Positions 15,749 to 24,847 of a stretch of DNA of 64,000 nt are shown one piece after another. Every line of letters starts with the position of its first letter. The first letter of the stretch is position 1. Both the position numbers and the translations under genes were made by a program. This DNA is from Streptomyces olivoverticillatus (GTDB lineage Bacteria; Actinomycetota; Actinomycetes; Streptomycetales; Streptomycetaceae): assembly GCF_014203555.1 (NCBI RefSeq), contig NZ_JACHJH010000003.1:642899-706898 (forward strand). Direction: 5' to 3'. The notes beneath the pieces are model-generated. The model was not told where the DNA came from. It did no database searches and saw only the letters and a program-made list of their open reading frames with translations.

Positions 15749-17028
15749 TCCTGGGGGGCGGTGCGCCCCGCCAGCCGGTCCAGCGCGGCGCGGTCCAGTC
15801 CGGTGAGGGCGGCGACCTCCTCGGCGTCGAGGGCGCCGCAGTCGAGCCCGCGCAGCAGGTATCCGCTCAACGCCCGGGCCGTGGCGGGCTCGTCCAGCAC
15901 CGCGCCGCCGCCCCCGCCCGCGTACGCGGCGAGGCGCCCGGCGGCCTCCTCCAACCCCTCGCGGTAGAAGGCGTAGACGGCCGCGTACCGGGTGGGCAGC
16001 TGGCCGGGGTGCATGTCCCAGCCCTGGTAGTAGGCGCGGGCCAGCGCCCGGCGGACGAGGCCGTGGTGCAGCCGCCAGGCGGCGTGCACGCGCTCGCGCG
16101 GGCCGACGGGCAGGACGTTCGTGGAGCCGTCGCACAGCCGCACCCCGGTGCCGGCCGCCGCGACCTGCATGACGGCCTTGGCGTGGTCGGCCGCCGGGTG
16201 GTCCGCCGACTGGTGGGCCGCGCTCACGCCGCAGGCGGCGCTGTAGTCGAAGGTGCCGTAGTGCAGGGAGGTCACCCGGCCCTGCCCGGCCTCGATCAGG
16301 CGGGCCACGGTGGCGCGGCCGTCGGCGCCGAGAATCGACTGGGTCGTCTCTATCTGCACCTCGAAGCGGATCCGCCCGCCGTCGAGGCCGCGCGCCTTCT
16401 CGAACTCCTCGGCGAGGTGCACCATGGCGGCGACCTGCTCCGGGTAGCTGACCTTCGGCAGCGTCAGGACGAGCCCCTCCGGCAGGCCGCCGGCCTCCAA
16501 CAGGCCGGTGAGGAAGACGTCGAGGGTGCGCACGCCCCGGTCGCGGACGGCCGCCTCCATGCACTTCATCCGGATCCCCGTCCAGGGCGGCGCGGTGCCC
16601 TCGGCGCAGGCCCGGGCCACCAGCTGCGCCGCACGGGCGGCCGCCGCGTCCTCCTCGGCGTCGGGGCGGAGCCCGTAGCCGTCCTCGAAGTCGATCCGCA
16701 GGTCCTCCACCGGCTCCCGCCGCAGTTTGGCCCGTACGCGGTCGTATACGGGGCCGGCGAGGCGGTCGGGTATGCCGAGGACCGCCGCGAAGGAGGCGGC
16801 GTCGGGCGCGTGCCGGTCCAGGGCGGCCAGCGCGCCCTCGCCCCAGGAGCGGACGGTCGCGGCGTCGAAGGCGTCGGCGGGGACGTAGACGGTGTGAACG
16901 GGCTGGCGGGTGCCCGGATCGCCCGGGTAGCGGCGGGCGAGCTCCGCGTCGACCAAAGCCAGCGAGGCGCCGATGCGCTCGCCCACGGCGCTGGTGAAGG
17001 TTGTCGAGACCGTCTGCTGGTGCCCCAT
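15745..17028 (-). CDS. DUF6986 family protein (HpcH/HpaI aldolase / citrate-lyase-like)
   Basis: The 427-residue protein belongs to the DUF6986 group, related to HpcH/HpaI aldolases and citrate lyase beta subunits of the PEP-utilising TIM-barrel superfamily. Evidence includes DLRIDFEDGYG (acidic metal-site region), TGIRMKCME, LVLTLPKVSYPEQVA, RFEVQIETTQSI (the catalytic-type glutamate strand) and VTSLHYGTFDYSAACGVS. It would cleave or condense acyl-CoA or oxo-acids with a divalent metal; the substrate is unknown. GGAGG five bases upstream fixes the ATG start. It appears to be a single-gene unit, with the etf terminator lying just upstream of its start. Confidence 0.8.
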   Translation of the reverse strand: MGHQQTVSTTFTSAVGERIGASLALVDAELARRYPGDPGTRQPVHTVYVPADAFDAATVRSWGEGALAALDRHAPDAASFAAVLGIPDRLAGPVYDRVRAKLRREPVEDLRIDFEDGYGLRPDAEEDAAAARAAQLVARACAEGTAPPWTGIRMKCMEAAVRDRGVRTLDVFLTGLLEAGGLPEGLVLTLPKVSYPEQVAAMVHLAEEFEKARGLDGGRIRFEVQIETTQSILGADGRATVARLIEAGQGRVTSLHYGTFDYSAACGVSAAHQSADHPAADHAKAVMQVAAAGTGVRLCDGSTNVLPVGPRERVHAAWRLHHGLVRRALARAYYQGWDMHPGQLPTRYAAVYAFYREGLEEAAGRLAAYAGGGGGAVLDEPATARALSGYLLRGLDCGALDAEEVAALTGLDRAALDRLAGRTAPQD

Positions 17029-17123
17029 GCCCGCCTCCGCGTTTCCGCCTGCCGGAATCGGCTGTCCGTGTCGCGAAGTTATCCGCGGCCCGGCACAAGG
17101 TCAACAGTCCCTTGGACGCGCGC

Positions 17124-17155
17124 GGGGCCCCGTACGCGAGCGCGTACGGGGCCCC
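17124..17155 (-). terminator. Strong terminator after etfA
   Basis: GGGGCCCCGTACGCG, two bases, and its exact complement form a perfect 15-bp stem, beginning 16 bp after the etfA stop. It should end the etfBA transcript and insulate the downstream DUF6986 gene, which starts about 95 bp further on. Confidence 0.88.
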
Positions 17156-17170
17156 GGCGGCCGTGGCAGG

Positions 17171-18133
<963 letters not shown>

Positions 18134-18229
18134 GGTGTTGCTCTCCTGCGGGAAGTGTGAGGGCGGTGGGAGGAGTTACCGGGCTCAGATGCTGTGTGGT
18201 TCCGGGGGATAACCCCCGGACCCCCAGCC

Positions 18230-19015
18230 TTAAATGAACTTCTGGCCCGCGAGGAACTCGGCGAGCTGCTTGCCGCCCTCGCCCTCGTCCTTGACGATCG
18301 TGCCGGCCGTGCGGGCCGGGCGCTCCGTGGCCTCGTCGACCTTGGTCCAGGCGTTCTCCAGGCCGACCTCGTCCGCCTCGATGCCGAGGTCGGACAGGTC
18401 CAGGGACTCCACCGGCTTCTTCTTGGCGGCCATGATGCCCTTGAAGGACGGGTAACGGGCCTCGCCGGACTGGTCGGTGACGGAGACGACAGCCGGGAGC
18501 GCGGCCTCGAGCTGCTCGCTGGCGGCGTCGCCGTCGCGGCGGCCGGTCACCTTGCCGTCCTCGACCTTGACCTCGGAGAGCAGGGTCACCTGCGGCACGC
18601 CCAGGCGCTCGGCGAGCATCGCCGGGACCACGCCCATGCCGCCGTCGGTGGAGGCCATGCCCGAGACGACCAGGTCGTAGCCGACGTGCTCAAGGGCCTT
18701 GGCCAGCACCAGCGACGTGCCCAGCGCGTCGGTGCCGTGCAGGTCGTCGTCCTCGACGTGGACGGCCTTGTCGGCACCCATGGACAGCGCCTTGCGCAGG
18801 GCGTCCTTGGCGTCCTCGGGGCCGACGGTCAGGACGGTGATCTCCGCGTCGTCCGCCTCGTCCTTGATCTGCAGCGCCTGCTCGACCGCGTACTCGTCGA
18901 GCTCCGAGAGCAGGCCGTCCACGTCGTCGCGGTCGACGGTCAGGTCCTCGGCGAAGTGCCGGTCGCCGGTGGCGTCGGGCACGTACTTCACACAGACAAC
19001 GATCCTCAAGCTCAC
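18230..19015 (-). CDS. etfB: Electron transfer flavoprotein subunit beta
   Basis: The 261-residue ETF beta/FixA protein shows IVVCVKYVPD at the start, DEYAVEQALQIKDE, VLTVGPEDAKDALRKALSMGAD, the VVSGMASTDGGMGVVPAMLAE AMP-binding region and SVTDQSGEARYPSFKGIMAAKKK. It pairs with EtfA in beta-oxidation electron transfer. GTG 19015 is the start because AGGAGAG lies about six bases upstream and the family begins with this segment; the frame extends upstream without a ribosome-binding site. A possible TetR-type inverted repeat lies about 105 bp upstream. Confidence 0.97.
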   Translation of the reverse strand: MSLRIVVCVKYVPDATGDRHFAEDLTVDRDDVDGLLSELDEYAVEQALQIKDEADDAEITVLTVGPEDAKDALRKALSMGADKAVHVEDDDLHGTDALGTSLVLAKALEHVGYDLVVSGMASTDGGMGVVPAMLAERLGVPQVTLLSEVKVEDGKVTGRRDGDAASEQLEAALPAVVSVTDQSGEARYPSFKGIMAAKKKPVESLDLSDLGIEADEVGLENAWTKVDEATERPARTAGTIVKDEGEGGKQLAEFLAGQKFI

Positions 19016-19120
19016 GCCGGCTCTCCTACTGCATCGTCTCTTCACAGCTGCCTTGGCAGGCAGCATAGGCGCCTTGTGGGGCGGATTCCGATGGGTGCGG
19101 ATCCCGCTCCCACCAAAATG

Positions 19121-19134
19121 TTACTCGCCAGTAC
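19121..19134. promoter_or_regulatory. TACT-N4-AGTA inverted repeat upstream of etfB
   Basis: TTACTCGCCAGTAC contains TACT and AGTA arms separated by four bases. Short palindromes of this type are bound by TetR-family regulators of fatty-acid catabolism in actinobacteria, which would suit etf genes. A -10-like TATGCT for the etf transcript is at 19062-19067 (minus strand TATGCT), downstream of the repeat. The regulator is not in this window. Confidence 0.4.
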
Positions 19135-19202
19135 ATCGAGGGTGTTCACCGAGCGCAAGGGCGGACGGCTGTGATCTGTCCAACGCGGGAGAAAGGGACG
19201 TC

Positions 19203-19718
19203 TCAGTCCCTCAGCGCGTTGAAGCGCCCCTGGTGGTAGAGGAGCGGGCGGCCGGCGCCGGAGGGGTCGCCCACGACCGCCTCGGCGAGCACCAGCCGGT
19301 GGTCCCCGGCGGGCACCCGGGCCACCACGCGGCAGACCATCCAGGCCAGCACGCCCTCCAGCAGCGGCACCCCGTGCGGGCCGCGGTGCCAGCGGGTGGG
19401 CGGGGCGAAGCGGTCGGCGCCGCTGCGCGCGAAGGTGGCGGCCAGGTCCTGCTGGTGCTCGCCGAGTATGTGCACGCCCACGTGCTCGGCCTCGGCCAGC
19501 ACGGGCCAGCTGGAGGAGCCGGTGCCCACGCCGAAGGAGACCAGCGGGGGCTCGGCGGCCACGGAGGTGAGGGAGGTGGCGGTGAAACCGGCCGGCCGGG
19601 TGCCGTGCGCGGTGATCACCGCGACGCCGGCGGCGTGCCGGCGGAAGACCGAACGCAGCAGGCCGGGCGTGGCGGGGGTGGCCGTGGCGGGGGTGCCGAG
19701 ATCGGGCGAGGCCGTCAT
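19203..19718 (-). CDS. Flavin reductase family (FMN-binding split-barrel) protein
   Basis: The 171-residue protein has the flavin-reductase-like split barrel: FRRHAAGVAVITAHG, PAGFTATSLTSVAAEPPLVSFGV, a HVGVHILGEHQQDLAATFA helix and DHRLVLAEAVVG near the end. Members use NAD(P)H to supply reduced FMN to two-component monooxygenases, or act as FMN-binding oxidoreductases. No oxygenase partner is adjacent, so the partner is unknown. ATG 19718 is preceded by AAGGA. It stands alone between etfB and the thioredoxin-like gene. Confidence 0.9.
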   Translation of the reverse strand: MTASPDLGTPATATPATPGLLRSVFRRHAAGVAVITAHGTRPAGFTATSLTSVAAEPPLVSFGVGTGSSSWPVLAEAEHVGVHILGEHQQDLAATFARSGADRFAPPTRWHRGPHGVPLLEGVLAWMVCRVVARVPAGDHRLVLAEAVVGDPSGAGRPLLYHQGRFNALRD

Positions 19719-19877
19719 GAAGGGGTCCTTCTGCCGGAGGGGCGAGCCGGGAGCGGGGTTTCCCCGGGCGGTGCCGAGGGGAGGTCACGGGTGCTCACGG
19801 GCCCGGACAGCGCGCGCTCGCGGTCCGCAGAAGGTCCACGTACGCGCGTCCGTGGAGAAGGAGCCCTGGCCACATAG

Positions 19878-19890
19878 CGTCACAGTGACG
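19878..19890. promoter_or_regulatory. CGTCAC-A-GTGACG palindrome
   Basis: This perfect 6-bp inverted repeat with a one-base centre lies in the 229-bp gap upstream of the flavin reductase (minus strand) and downstream of the thioredoxin-like gene. Part of the half-site (GCGTCA) recurs at about 19908. It may be an operator; no promoter elements could be matched to it. Confidence 0.35.
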
Positions 19891-19947
19891 ATTCGAGGTG
19901 TGCAGCGTCAAGTGAGCCCGGACAGATGCGAGACGGATCACGGTGCG

Positions 19948-20328
19948 TCAGACCGCCGCACCGAGGGCCGCGATGACGTCGGCGCGGCGCGGCTGCCCGG
20001 TGGCACGGCGCACGATCCGGCCCTGCCCGTCGAGGACGAGCGTGGTGGGGGTGGTGGCGACGCCGAGGGCGCGCACGAGCGCGAGGCGGGCCTCCGCGTC
20101 GATCTCGACGTGGGCGACGCCCTCGACCATCGCGGCGACCTCGGCAAGGACCCGCCGCGTCGCCCGGCAGGGCTGGCAGAAGGCGCTGGAGAACTGGACG
20201 AGCGTGGCCCGCTCCCCCAGCGCCGCGCCGATCTCCTCGGCGCCGAGCCGGCCGCCCTCGTCCCGCTCGTCCTCCCGGTCGTCCCGCACGGGCACGTCCA
20301 TCCCCTTCCCGTCGTTGTCGGTCCACAT
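19948..20328 (-). CDS. Thioredoxin-family protein
   Basis: The protein of about 126 residues has a thioredoxin fold. LVQFSSAFCQPCRATRRVLAE carries the redox CxxC (FCQPC), AHVEIDAEARLALVRALGV is followed by TTPTTLVLDGQGRIVRRATG with the conserved cis-proline context (ATTPT). The active site CQPC replaces the classical CGPC, which should shift the redox potential. An N-terminal acidic segment (about 40 residues) precedes the domain and there is no signal peptide, so it is probably cytosolic. The start is uncertain: ATG 20328 and ATG 20301 are both possible and neither has an ideal ribosome-binding site. Confidence 0.85.
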   Translation of the reverse strand: MWTDNDGKGMDVPVRDDREDERDEGGRLGAEEIGAALGERATLVQFSSAFCQPCRATRRVLAEVAAMVEGVAHVEIDAEARLALVRALGVATTPTTLVLDGQGRIVRRATGQPRRADVIAALGAAV

Positions 20329-20551
20329 CCGGTCACCGGATGCAGCGTCGTGGGAGGCCGGGAAATTTCCCGGGTATGGCTTCCTCCGGTGCCCGGCGCA
20401 CGCCCGATGCGTCCGGTGCCGCGGGCGGACGTGATGAGGATCTCCCGGCCTACGGGGCGTCCCCGCTGGCCCGCGGGCCGGGCATTCGGGCACGATCTGG
20501 CAGAAGCCGCACCCTACGGCCGCGTAACTTCCAGCGAAGGATCTTCCCGAT

Positions 20552-21277
20552 ATGGCAGAGCTCGTCTATCCCCCGGTGATCGGCGCCGCCCGCACCATGT
20601 TCAAGGCGCTCGACCTGCGCTTCGACATCAAGGGGACCGAGCACGTTCCGCAGCAGGGCGGGGCGGTCCTGGTGAGCAACCACATCGGATACCTGGACTT
20701 CGTCTTCTGCGGGCTGACCGCCCGCCCGGCCAAGCGGCTGGTGCGCTTCATGGCGAAGGAGTCGGTCTTCCGGCACAAGGTCTCCGGGCCCCTGATGCGG
20801 GCGATGAAGCACATCCCCGTCGACCGTGCGGCGGGGCTGGACGCCTACCGGCACGCACTGTCCGCGCTGCGCTCGGGCGAGGTCGTCGGGGTCTTCCCGG
20901 AGGCGACGATCTCCTCGTCGTTCACCCTGAAGAACTTCAAGTCGGGGGCCGCACGGCTGGCGCAGGAGGCCGGGGTGCCGCTGGTGCCGATGGCGCTGTG
21001 GGGCACCCAGCGGCTGTGGACCAAGGGACACAAGCGCGACCTGGGCCGCAGCCACATTCCGGTGACCATCAGGGTGGGCGAGCCGGTGCCGACGGACCCG
21101 GCCGAGTCCGCCGACAGCCTCACCGAGCGGGTCCGCGGCCGGGTCCAGGAGCTGCTGGAGTCCGCCCAGCGCGCCTACCCGGTGCGCACCGAGGGCGCGC
21201 ACGACACCTGGTGGATCCCCGCCCACCTGGGCGGCACGGCTCCGGCCCCCGCGGAGGCCGGAGCCGCGGGCTGCTAG
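20552..21277 (+). CDS. 1-acyl-sn-glycerol-3-phosphate acyltransferase (PlsC-like)
   Basis: The 241-residue acyltransferase has the four PlsC blocks: the catalytic NHIGYLD (N43, H44, D49), the RFMAKESVF block, GVFPEATISSS (the substrate-binding FPEG block with A for G) and VPLVPMALWGTQ. It would transfer an acyl chain from acyl-CoA or acyl-ACP to lysophosphatidate or a related lipid at the inner membrane face. ATG 20552 follows AAGGAT at an acceptable distance. The stop overlaps that of the convergent threonine aldolase by four bases. Confidence 0.92.
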   Translation: MAELVYPPVIGAARTMFKALDLRFDIKGTEHVPQQGGAVLVSNHIGYLDFVFCGLTARPAKRLVRFMAKESVFRHKVSGPLMRAMKHIPVDRAAGLDAYRHALSALRSGEVVGVFPEATISSSFTLKNFKSGAARLAQEAGVPLVPMALWGTQRLWTKGHKRDLGRSHIPVTIRVGEPVPTDPAESADSLTERVRGRVQELLESAQRAYPVRTEGAHDTWWIPAHLGGTAPAPAEAGAAGC

Positions 21278-22356
21278 CGCTTGGCCATCTCCTCCGCGAC
21301 CGCGGCGGTAAAGGCGTCGACGTCGGCCTCGGTGGTGTCGAAGGAGCACATCCAGCGGACGTCGCCGGCCGTCTCGTCCCAGAAGTAGAAGCGGTAGCGC
21401 TTCTGCAGGCGCTCGCTCACCGCGTGCGGCAGGCGGGCGAAGACGGCGTTGGACTGCACCGGGTGCAGCACCTCGACGCCTTCCACCGCCCGTACGCCCT
21501 CGGCCAGGCGGGCGGCCATGGCGTTGGCGTGCGAGGCGCTGCGCAGCCACAGGTCGCCCGTCAGCAGCGCTTCGAACTGCACGGAGACGAAGCGCATCTT
21601 GGAGGCGAGCTGCATCGACAGCTTGCGCAGGTGCTTCATCGCCTTGACCGCGCCGGGGTTGAGGACCACCACGCACTCGCCGAAGAGCAGGCCGTTCTTG
21701 GTGCCGCCGAAGGAGAGCAGGTCCACCCCGGCGTCGGTGGTGAAGGCCCGCAGGGGCAGGCCGAGGCTTGCCGCCGCGTTGGCCGCGCGGGAGCCGTCCA
21801 GGTGGACCTTCATCCCCCGCTCGTGGGCGTGGTCGCAGATCTCCCGGATCTCCTCGGGCGTGTAGCAGGTGCCCAGTTCGGTGGTCTGGGTGATGGAGAC
21901 GACCTGCGGCTGCGCGCGGTGCTCGTCCTCCCAGCCCCAGGCCTCGCGGTCGATCAGCTCGGGCGTGAGCTTGCCGTGCTCGGTCGGCACGGCCAGCAGC
22001 TTGAGGCCGCCGACACGCTCGGGCGCCCCGCACTCGTCGACGTTGATGTGCGCGGAGGCAGCGCAGATCACCGCGCCCCACCGCTCGGTGACGGCCTGCA
22101 GGGCGACGACGTTGGCGCCGGTGCCGTTGAAGACCGGGAACGCCTCGGCGGTCGGCCCGAAGTGGGCGCGCATCACGTCCTGCAGGTGGGCCGTGTAGTC
22201 GTCCTCGCCGTAGGCGACCTGGTGGCCGCCGTTGGCGAGGGCGAGGGCCGCGAGGATCTCGGGATGGGTGCCCGCGTAGTTGTCGCTGGCGAAGCCGCGC
22301 AGCTCCGGGTCGTGCCGGCGTATCGCGTCGGTCGCCGCCGACGGGGTGGTGCTCAT
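21274..22356 (-). CDS. Low-specificity L-threonine aldolase (PLP-dependent)
   Basis: The 360-residue fold-type I PLP enzyme resembles low-specificity threonine aldolases: GFASDNYAGTHPEILAAL at the start, FNGTGANVVALQAV, SAHINVDECGA, VHLDGSRAANAAASL (the PLP-binding Asp/Arg region) and the Schiff-base lysine in SFGGTKNGLLFGE. It would split L-threonine or L-allo-threonine to glycine and acetaldehyde, or act on another beta-hydroxy amino acid. It is the last gene of a tightly coupled operon: its ATG overlaps the SDR stop (ATGA). Confidence 0.9.
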   Translation of the reverse strand: MSTTPSAATDAIRRHDPELRGFASDNYAGTHPEILAALALANGGHQVAYGEDDYTAHLQDVMRAHFGPTAEAFPVFNGTGANVVALQAVTERWGAVICAASAHINVDECGAPERVGGLKLLAVPTEHGKLTPELIDREAWGWEDEHRAQPQVVSITQTTELGTCYTPEEIREICDHAHERGMKVHLDGSRAANAAASLGLPLRAFTTDAGVDLLSFGGTKNGLLFGECVVVLNPGAVKAMKHLRKLSMQLASKMRFVSVQFEALLTGDLWLRSASHANAMAARLAEGVRAVEGVEVLHPVQSNAVFARLPHAVSERLQKRYRFYFWDETAGDVRWMCSFDTTEADVDAFTAAVAEEMAKR

Positions 22357-23153
22357 GGTTGCGGGGTCAGCCACAGACGGGTTCCGTTCACATCCTGGGC
22401 GGGCTTCTCCCAGACGTCGACGATGGCCTGCGCCAGGTCCTTGACGTCGGTGAAACCCGCGAATTTCGCATTGGGCCGCTCGGCGCGCATGGCGTCGTGC
22501 ACCAGCGCCTTGACCACCAGGACGGCGGCCGCGGCGGGCGGGGCCGCATCGCCCCCCGCCTTGCGGAAGGAGTCGCCGAGCGCAAGGGTCCACGCCTCCG
22601 CGGCGGCCTTGGAGGCGGAGTAGGCGGCGTTGCCCGCGGTGGGCTTGGACGCCCCCGCGGCGCTGACGAGCAGGTAGCGGCCGTTGCCGCTGCGGCACAG
22701 CGGGGCCTCGAAGGCCAGCGAGGTGTGCTGCACGGTGCGGATCAGCAGCTTCTCCAGCAGCTCCCAGTCCGCGAGGTCGGTCTCGGCGAAGGTGGCCGAG
22801 CCGCGCCAACCGCCGACCAGGTGCACCAGGCCGTCGATCCGGCCGAACTCCTTCTCGGTGCGGTCGGCCCAGGCGCGCGTGGCGTCCAGGTCGAGCAGGT
22901 CGACGGTGTCGCCGGTGACGGTGGCGCCGCCGTGGGCGTAGCGCGCGGCGTCGACGGCCTCGGCGAGGCGGGCCGCGTCCGCGTCGGCGGCGACGACGGT
23001 CGCCCCGGCCTCCGCCAGGCGCAGCAGTGCCGCCCGGCCGGCGGGGCCCGCGGCCCCTGCCACCGCCACGACGGCGCCCTCCAGCCGGCCGTTGCCGTTC
23101 GTCGGAGCGCTCATGGTCGTCGCCTCCTTCTCCCGCTCGGTCGTGTCGCTCAC
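22353..23153 (-). CDS. SDR-family oxidoreductase
   Basis: The product is 266 residues from GTG 23153 (overlapping the DUF6421 stop as GTGA) or 253 residues from ATG 23114. The latter has a clearly better ribosome-binding site (AAGGAGG about eight bases upstream) and gives the natural Rossmann start EGAVVAVAGAAGPAGRA. The catalytic motif is YSASKAA with an upstream Ser in LLVSAAG; the nucleotide loop is AGAAGPAG rather than the classical TGxxxGIG, an atypical SDR. It lies between DUF6421 and threonine aldolase and overlaps both, so the three products probably serve one pathway, unknown to me. Confidence 0.88.
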   Translation of the reverse strand: MSDTTEREKEATTMSAPTNGNGRLEGAVVAVAGAAGPAGRAALLRLAEAGATVVAADADAARLAEAVDAARYAHGGATVTGDTVDLLDLDATRAWADRTEKEFGRIDGLVHLVGGWRGSATFAETDLADWELLEKLLIRTVQHTSLAFEAPLCRSGNGRYLLVSAAGASKPTAGNAAYSASKAAAEAWTLALGDSFRKAGGDAAPPAAAAVLVVKALVHDAMRAERPNAKFAGFTDVKDLAQAIVDVWEKPAQDVNGTRLWLTPQP

Positions 23154-24547
23154 GCGGCCACCTGCTCGGTGCGCGCCGGGGTGATCCCCTTGGTCGAGGC
23201 GATCACGCCGCGCAGCTTCTTGGCAAGGGCCTCATAGAACATGCTGAGCGGGAATTCGTCCGCGAGCACGTCATCGACCAGCTTGCGAGGCGGCTGAGTG
23301 AGGTCGAGGGCGTCGGGGCCCTTGGCCCACACGGACCCGGGGTGCGGGGCGAGGTAGGTGGAGACCAGCTCGTAGGCGGCGAACCAGTGGACGAGCTTGG
23401 GGCGGTCGATGCCGTCGCGGTAGAGCTTTTCGATCTCGCCGCACAGCTGGTTGGTGATCTGCGGGGCGCGGTCCCAGTCGATGTGCAGGGTGTTGTCCGT
23501 CCAGCGTACGACCTCGTGCTTGTGGAGGTACGCGAAGAGGAGCTGGCCGCCGAGGCCGTCGTAGTTGCGCACGCGCTCGCCGGTGACCGGGAAGCGGAAC
23601 ATCCGGTCGAACAGCACGGCGAACTGGACGTCGCGGCCCTGGGCGTAGCCGTCGGCCTCCAGCTTCACGGCCTCCTTGAAGGCGGTGAGGTCGCAGCGCA
23701 GCTCTTCGAGCCCGTACATCCAGAACGGCTGCCGCTGCTTGATCATGAAAGGGTCGAAGGGCAGGTCGCCGTGGCTGTGGGTACGGTCGTGGACCATGTC
23801 CCACAGGACGAATGCCTGCTGGCAGCGGTCCTGGTCGCCGATCATGTCGGCGATGTCGTCGGGCAGCTGCAGGCCCAGGGTGGCGACGGCGGACTCGGTG
23901 ACGCGGCGGAAGCGGGCGGCCTCGCGGTCGCAGAAGATGCCGCCCCAGGAGAAGCGCTCGGGGGCCTCGCGCACGGCGATGGTCTCGGGGAAGAGGACGG
24001 CGGAGTTGGTGTCGTAGCCGGCCGTGAAGTCCTCGAAGGTGATGCCGAGGAAGAGCGGGTTGTCGTAGCGGGTGCGCTCGAGCTCGGCGAGCCACTCGGG
24101 CCATACGACGCGGAGCACGACGGCTTCGAGGTTGCGGTCGGGGTTCCCGTTCTGGGTGTACATCGGGAAGACGACGAGGTGCTGGAGGCCGTCGGCGCGC
24201 TCGGCGGCGGGCTGGAAGGCGAGCAGCGAGTCGAGGAAGTCCGGGACGCCGAAGCCGGTGTCGGCCCACTTGCGCAGGTCGGCAACCAGTGCGCGGTGGT
24301 AGGCGGCGTCGTGCGGCAGGAGCGGCGAGAGCTGCTCCACGGCGGCTATGACCAGATCGAACTCGGCCCGGACGGCCGGGCCCGGGGGTGCGCCCTCCGC
24401 TTCGAGGTCGATGGAGCCGTCGGCCGACTGCCACGGCCGGATCGTCTCCACGGCGGCCTTCAGGGCGGCCCAGGCGGGGTGCTCAACCACGCGATCCACG
24501 GACAAAGTGTCGGCCTTTGCCACTGGGGACGCAAAAATTTCCGTCAC
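23150..24547 (-). CDS. DUF6421 family protein
   Basis: The 465-residue soluble protein matches the streptomycete DUF6421 family, of unassigned function. Visible features are several conserved acidic/His/aromatic blocks, for example FVLWDMVHDRTHSHGDLPFD and FWMYGLEELRCDLTAFKEAV, which could form a metal-binding helical core like that of haem-oxygenase-like or ferritin-like proteins (speculative). There is no signal peptide or membrane segment. GTG 24547 has a strong ribosome-binding site (GAGGAGGGG, five bases upstream). It is the first gene of the three-gene coupled operon. A GATAAT -10-like hexamer lies about 85 bp upstream. Confidence 0.82.
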   Translation of the reverse strand: MTEIFASPVAKADTLSVDRVVEHPAWAALKAAVETIRPWQSADGSIDLEAEGAPPGPAVRAEFDLVIAAVEQLSPLLPHDAAYHRALVADLRKWADTGFGVPDFLDSLLAFQPAAERADGLQHLVVFPMYTQNGNPDRNLEAVVLRVVWPEWLAELERTRYDNPLFLGITFEDFTAGYDTNSAVLFPETIAVREAPERFSWGGIFCDREAARFRRVTESAVATLGLQLPDDIADMIGDQDRCQQAFVLWDMVHDRTHSHGDLPFDPFMIKQRQPFWMYGLEELRCDLTAFKEAVKLEADGYAQGRDVQFAVLFDRMFRFPVTGERVRNYDGLGGQLLFAYLHKHEVVRWTDNTLHIDWDRAPQITNQLCGEIEKLYRDGIDRPKLVHWFAAYELVSTYLAPHPGSVWAKGPDALDLTQPPRKLVDDVLADEFPLSMFYEALAKKLRGVIASTKGITPARTEQVAA

Positions 24548-24847
24548 GACTACCCCTCCTCAGGAGAACCGGCGTTAAGACACCGTATCCATGTGAGGTT
24601 CTCCCGCTCAAGGGGAGCAACCACAAATTATCCTGCGGATCCCCGCGCAGGCCGCTGTTTTTCCTGTCGACTACCGCCGTACGAGGGATCACGCATAGCC
24701 ATACGTCACGTGCTTCGCACAGGCCTCAGGCGGCGTCCTAGGTTCTTTCCGGCCACTTTCCGGCGACTATGTCAGGTGTCCGTCTGTCCACCCGTTGGGG
24801 CCGGAAATTCATGAAGCGGCAACAGTCTTCCGCCATTCGGACGGATC
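24548..24847. other. Divergent intergenic region with relatively AT-rich patches
   Basis: The 300 bp separate the DUF6421 operon from the ABC importer. On the minus strand GATAAT (about 24626-24631) is a fair -10 for the DUF6421 operon, without a recognisable -35. Two copies of TTTCCGGC lie at about 24747-24772. No RNA gene, riboswitch-like fold or additional coding frame could be supported. Confidence 0.4.
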
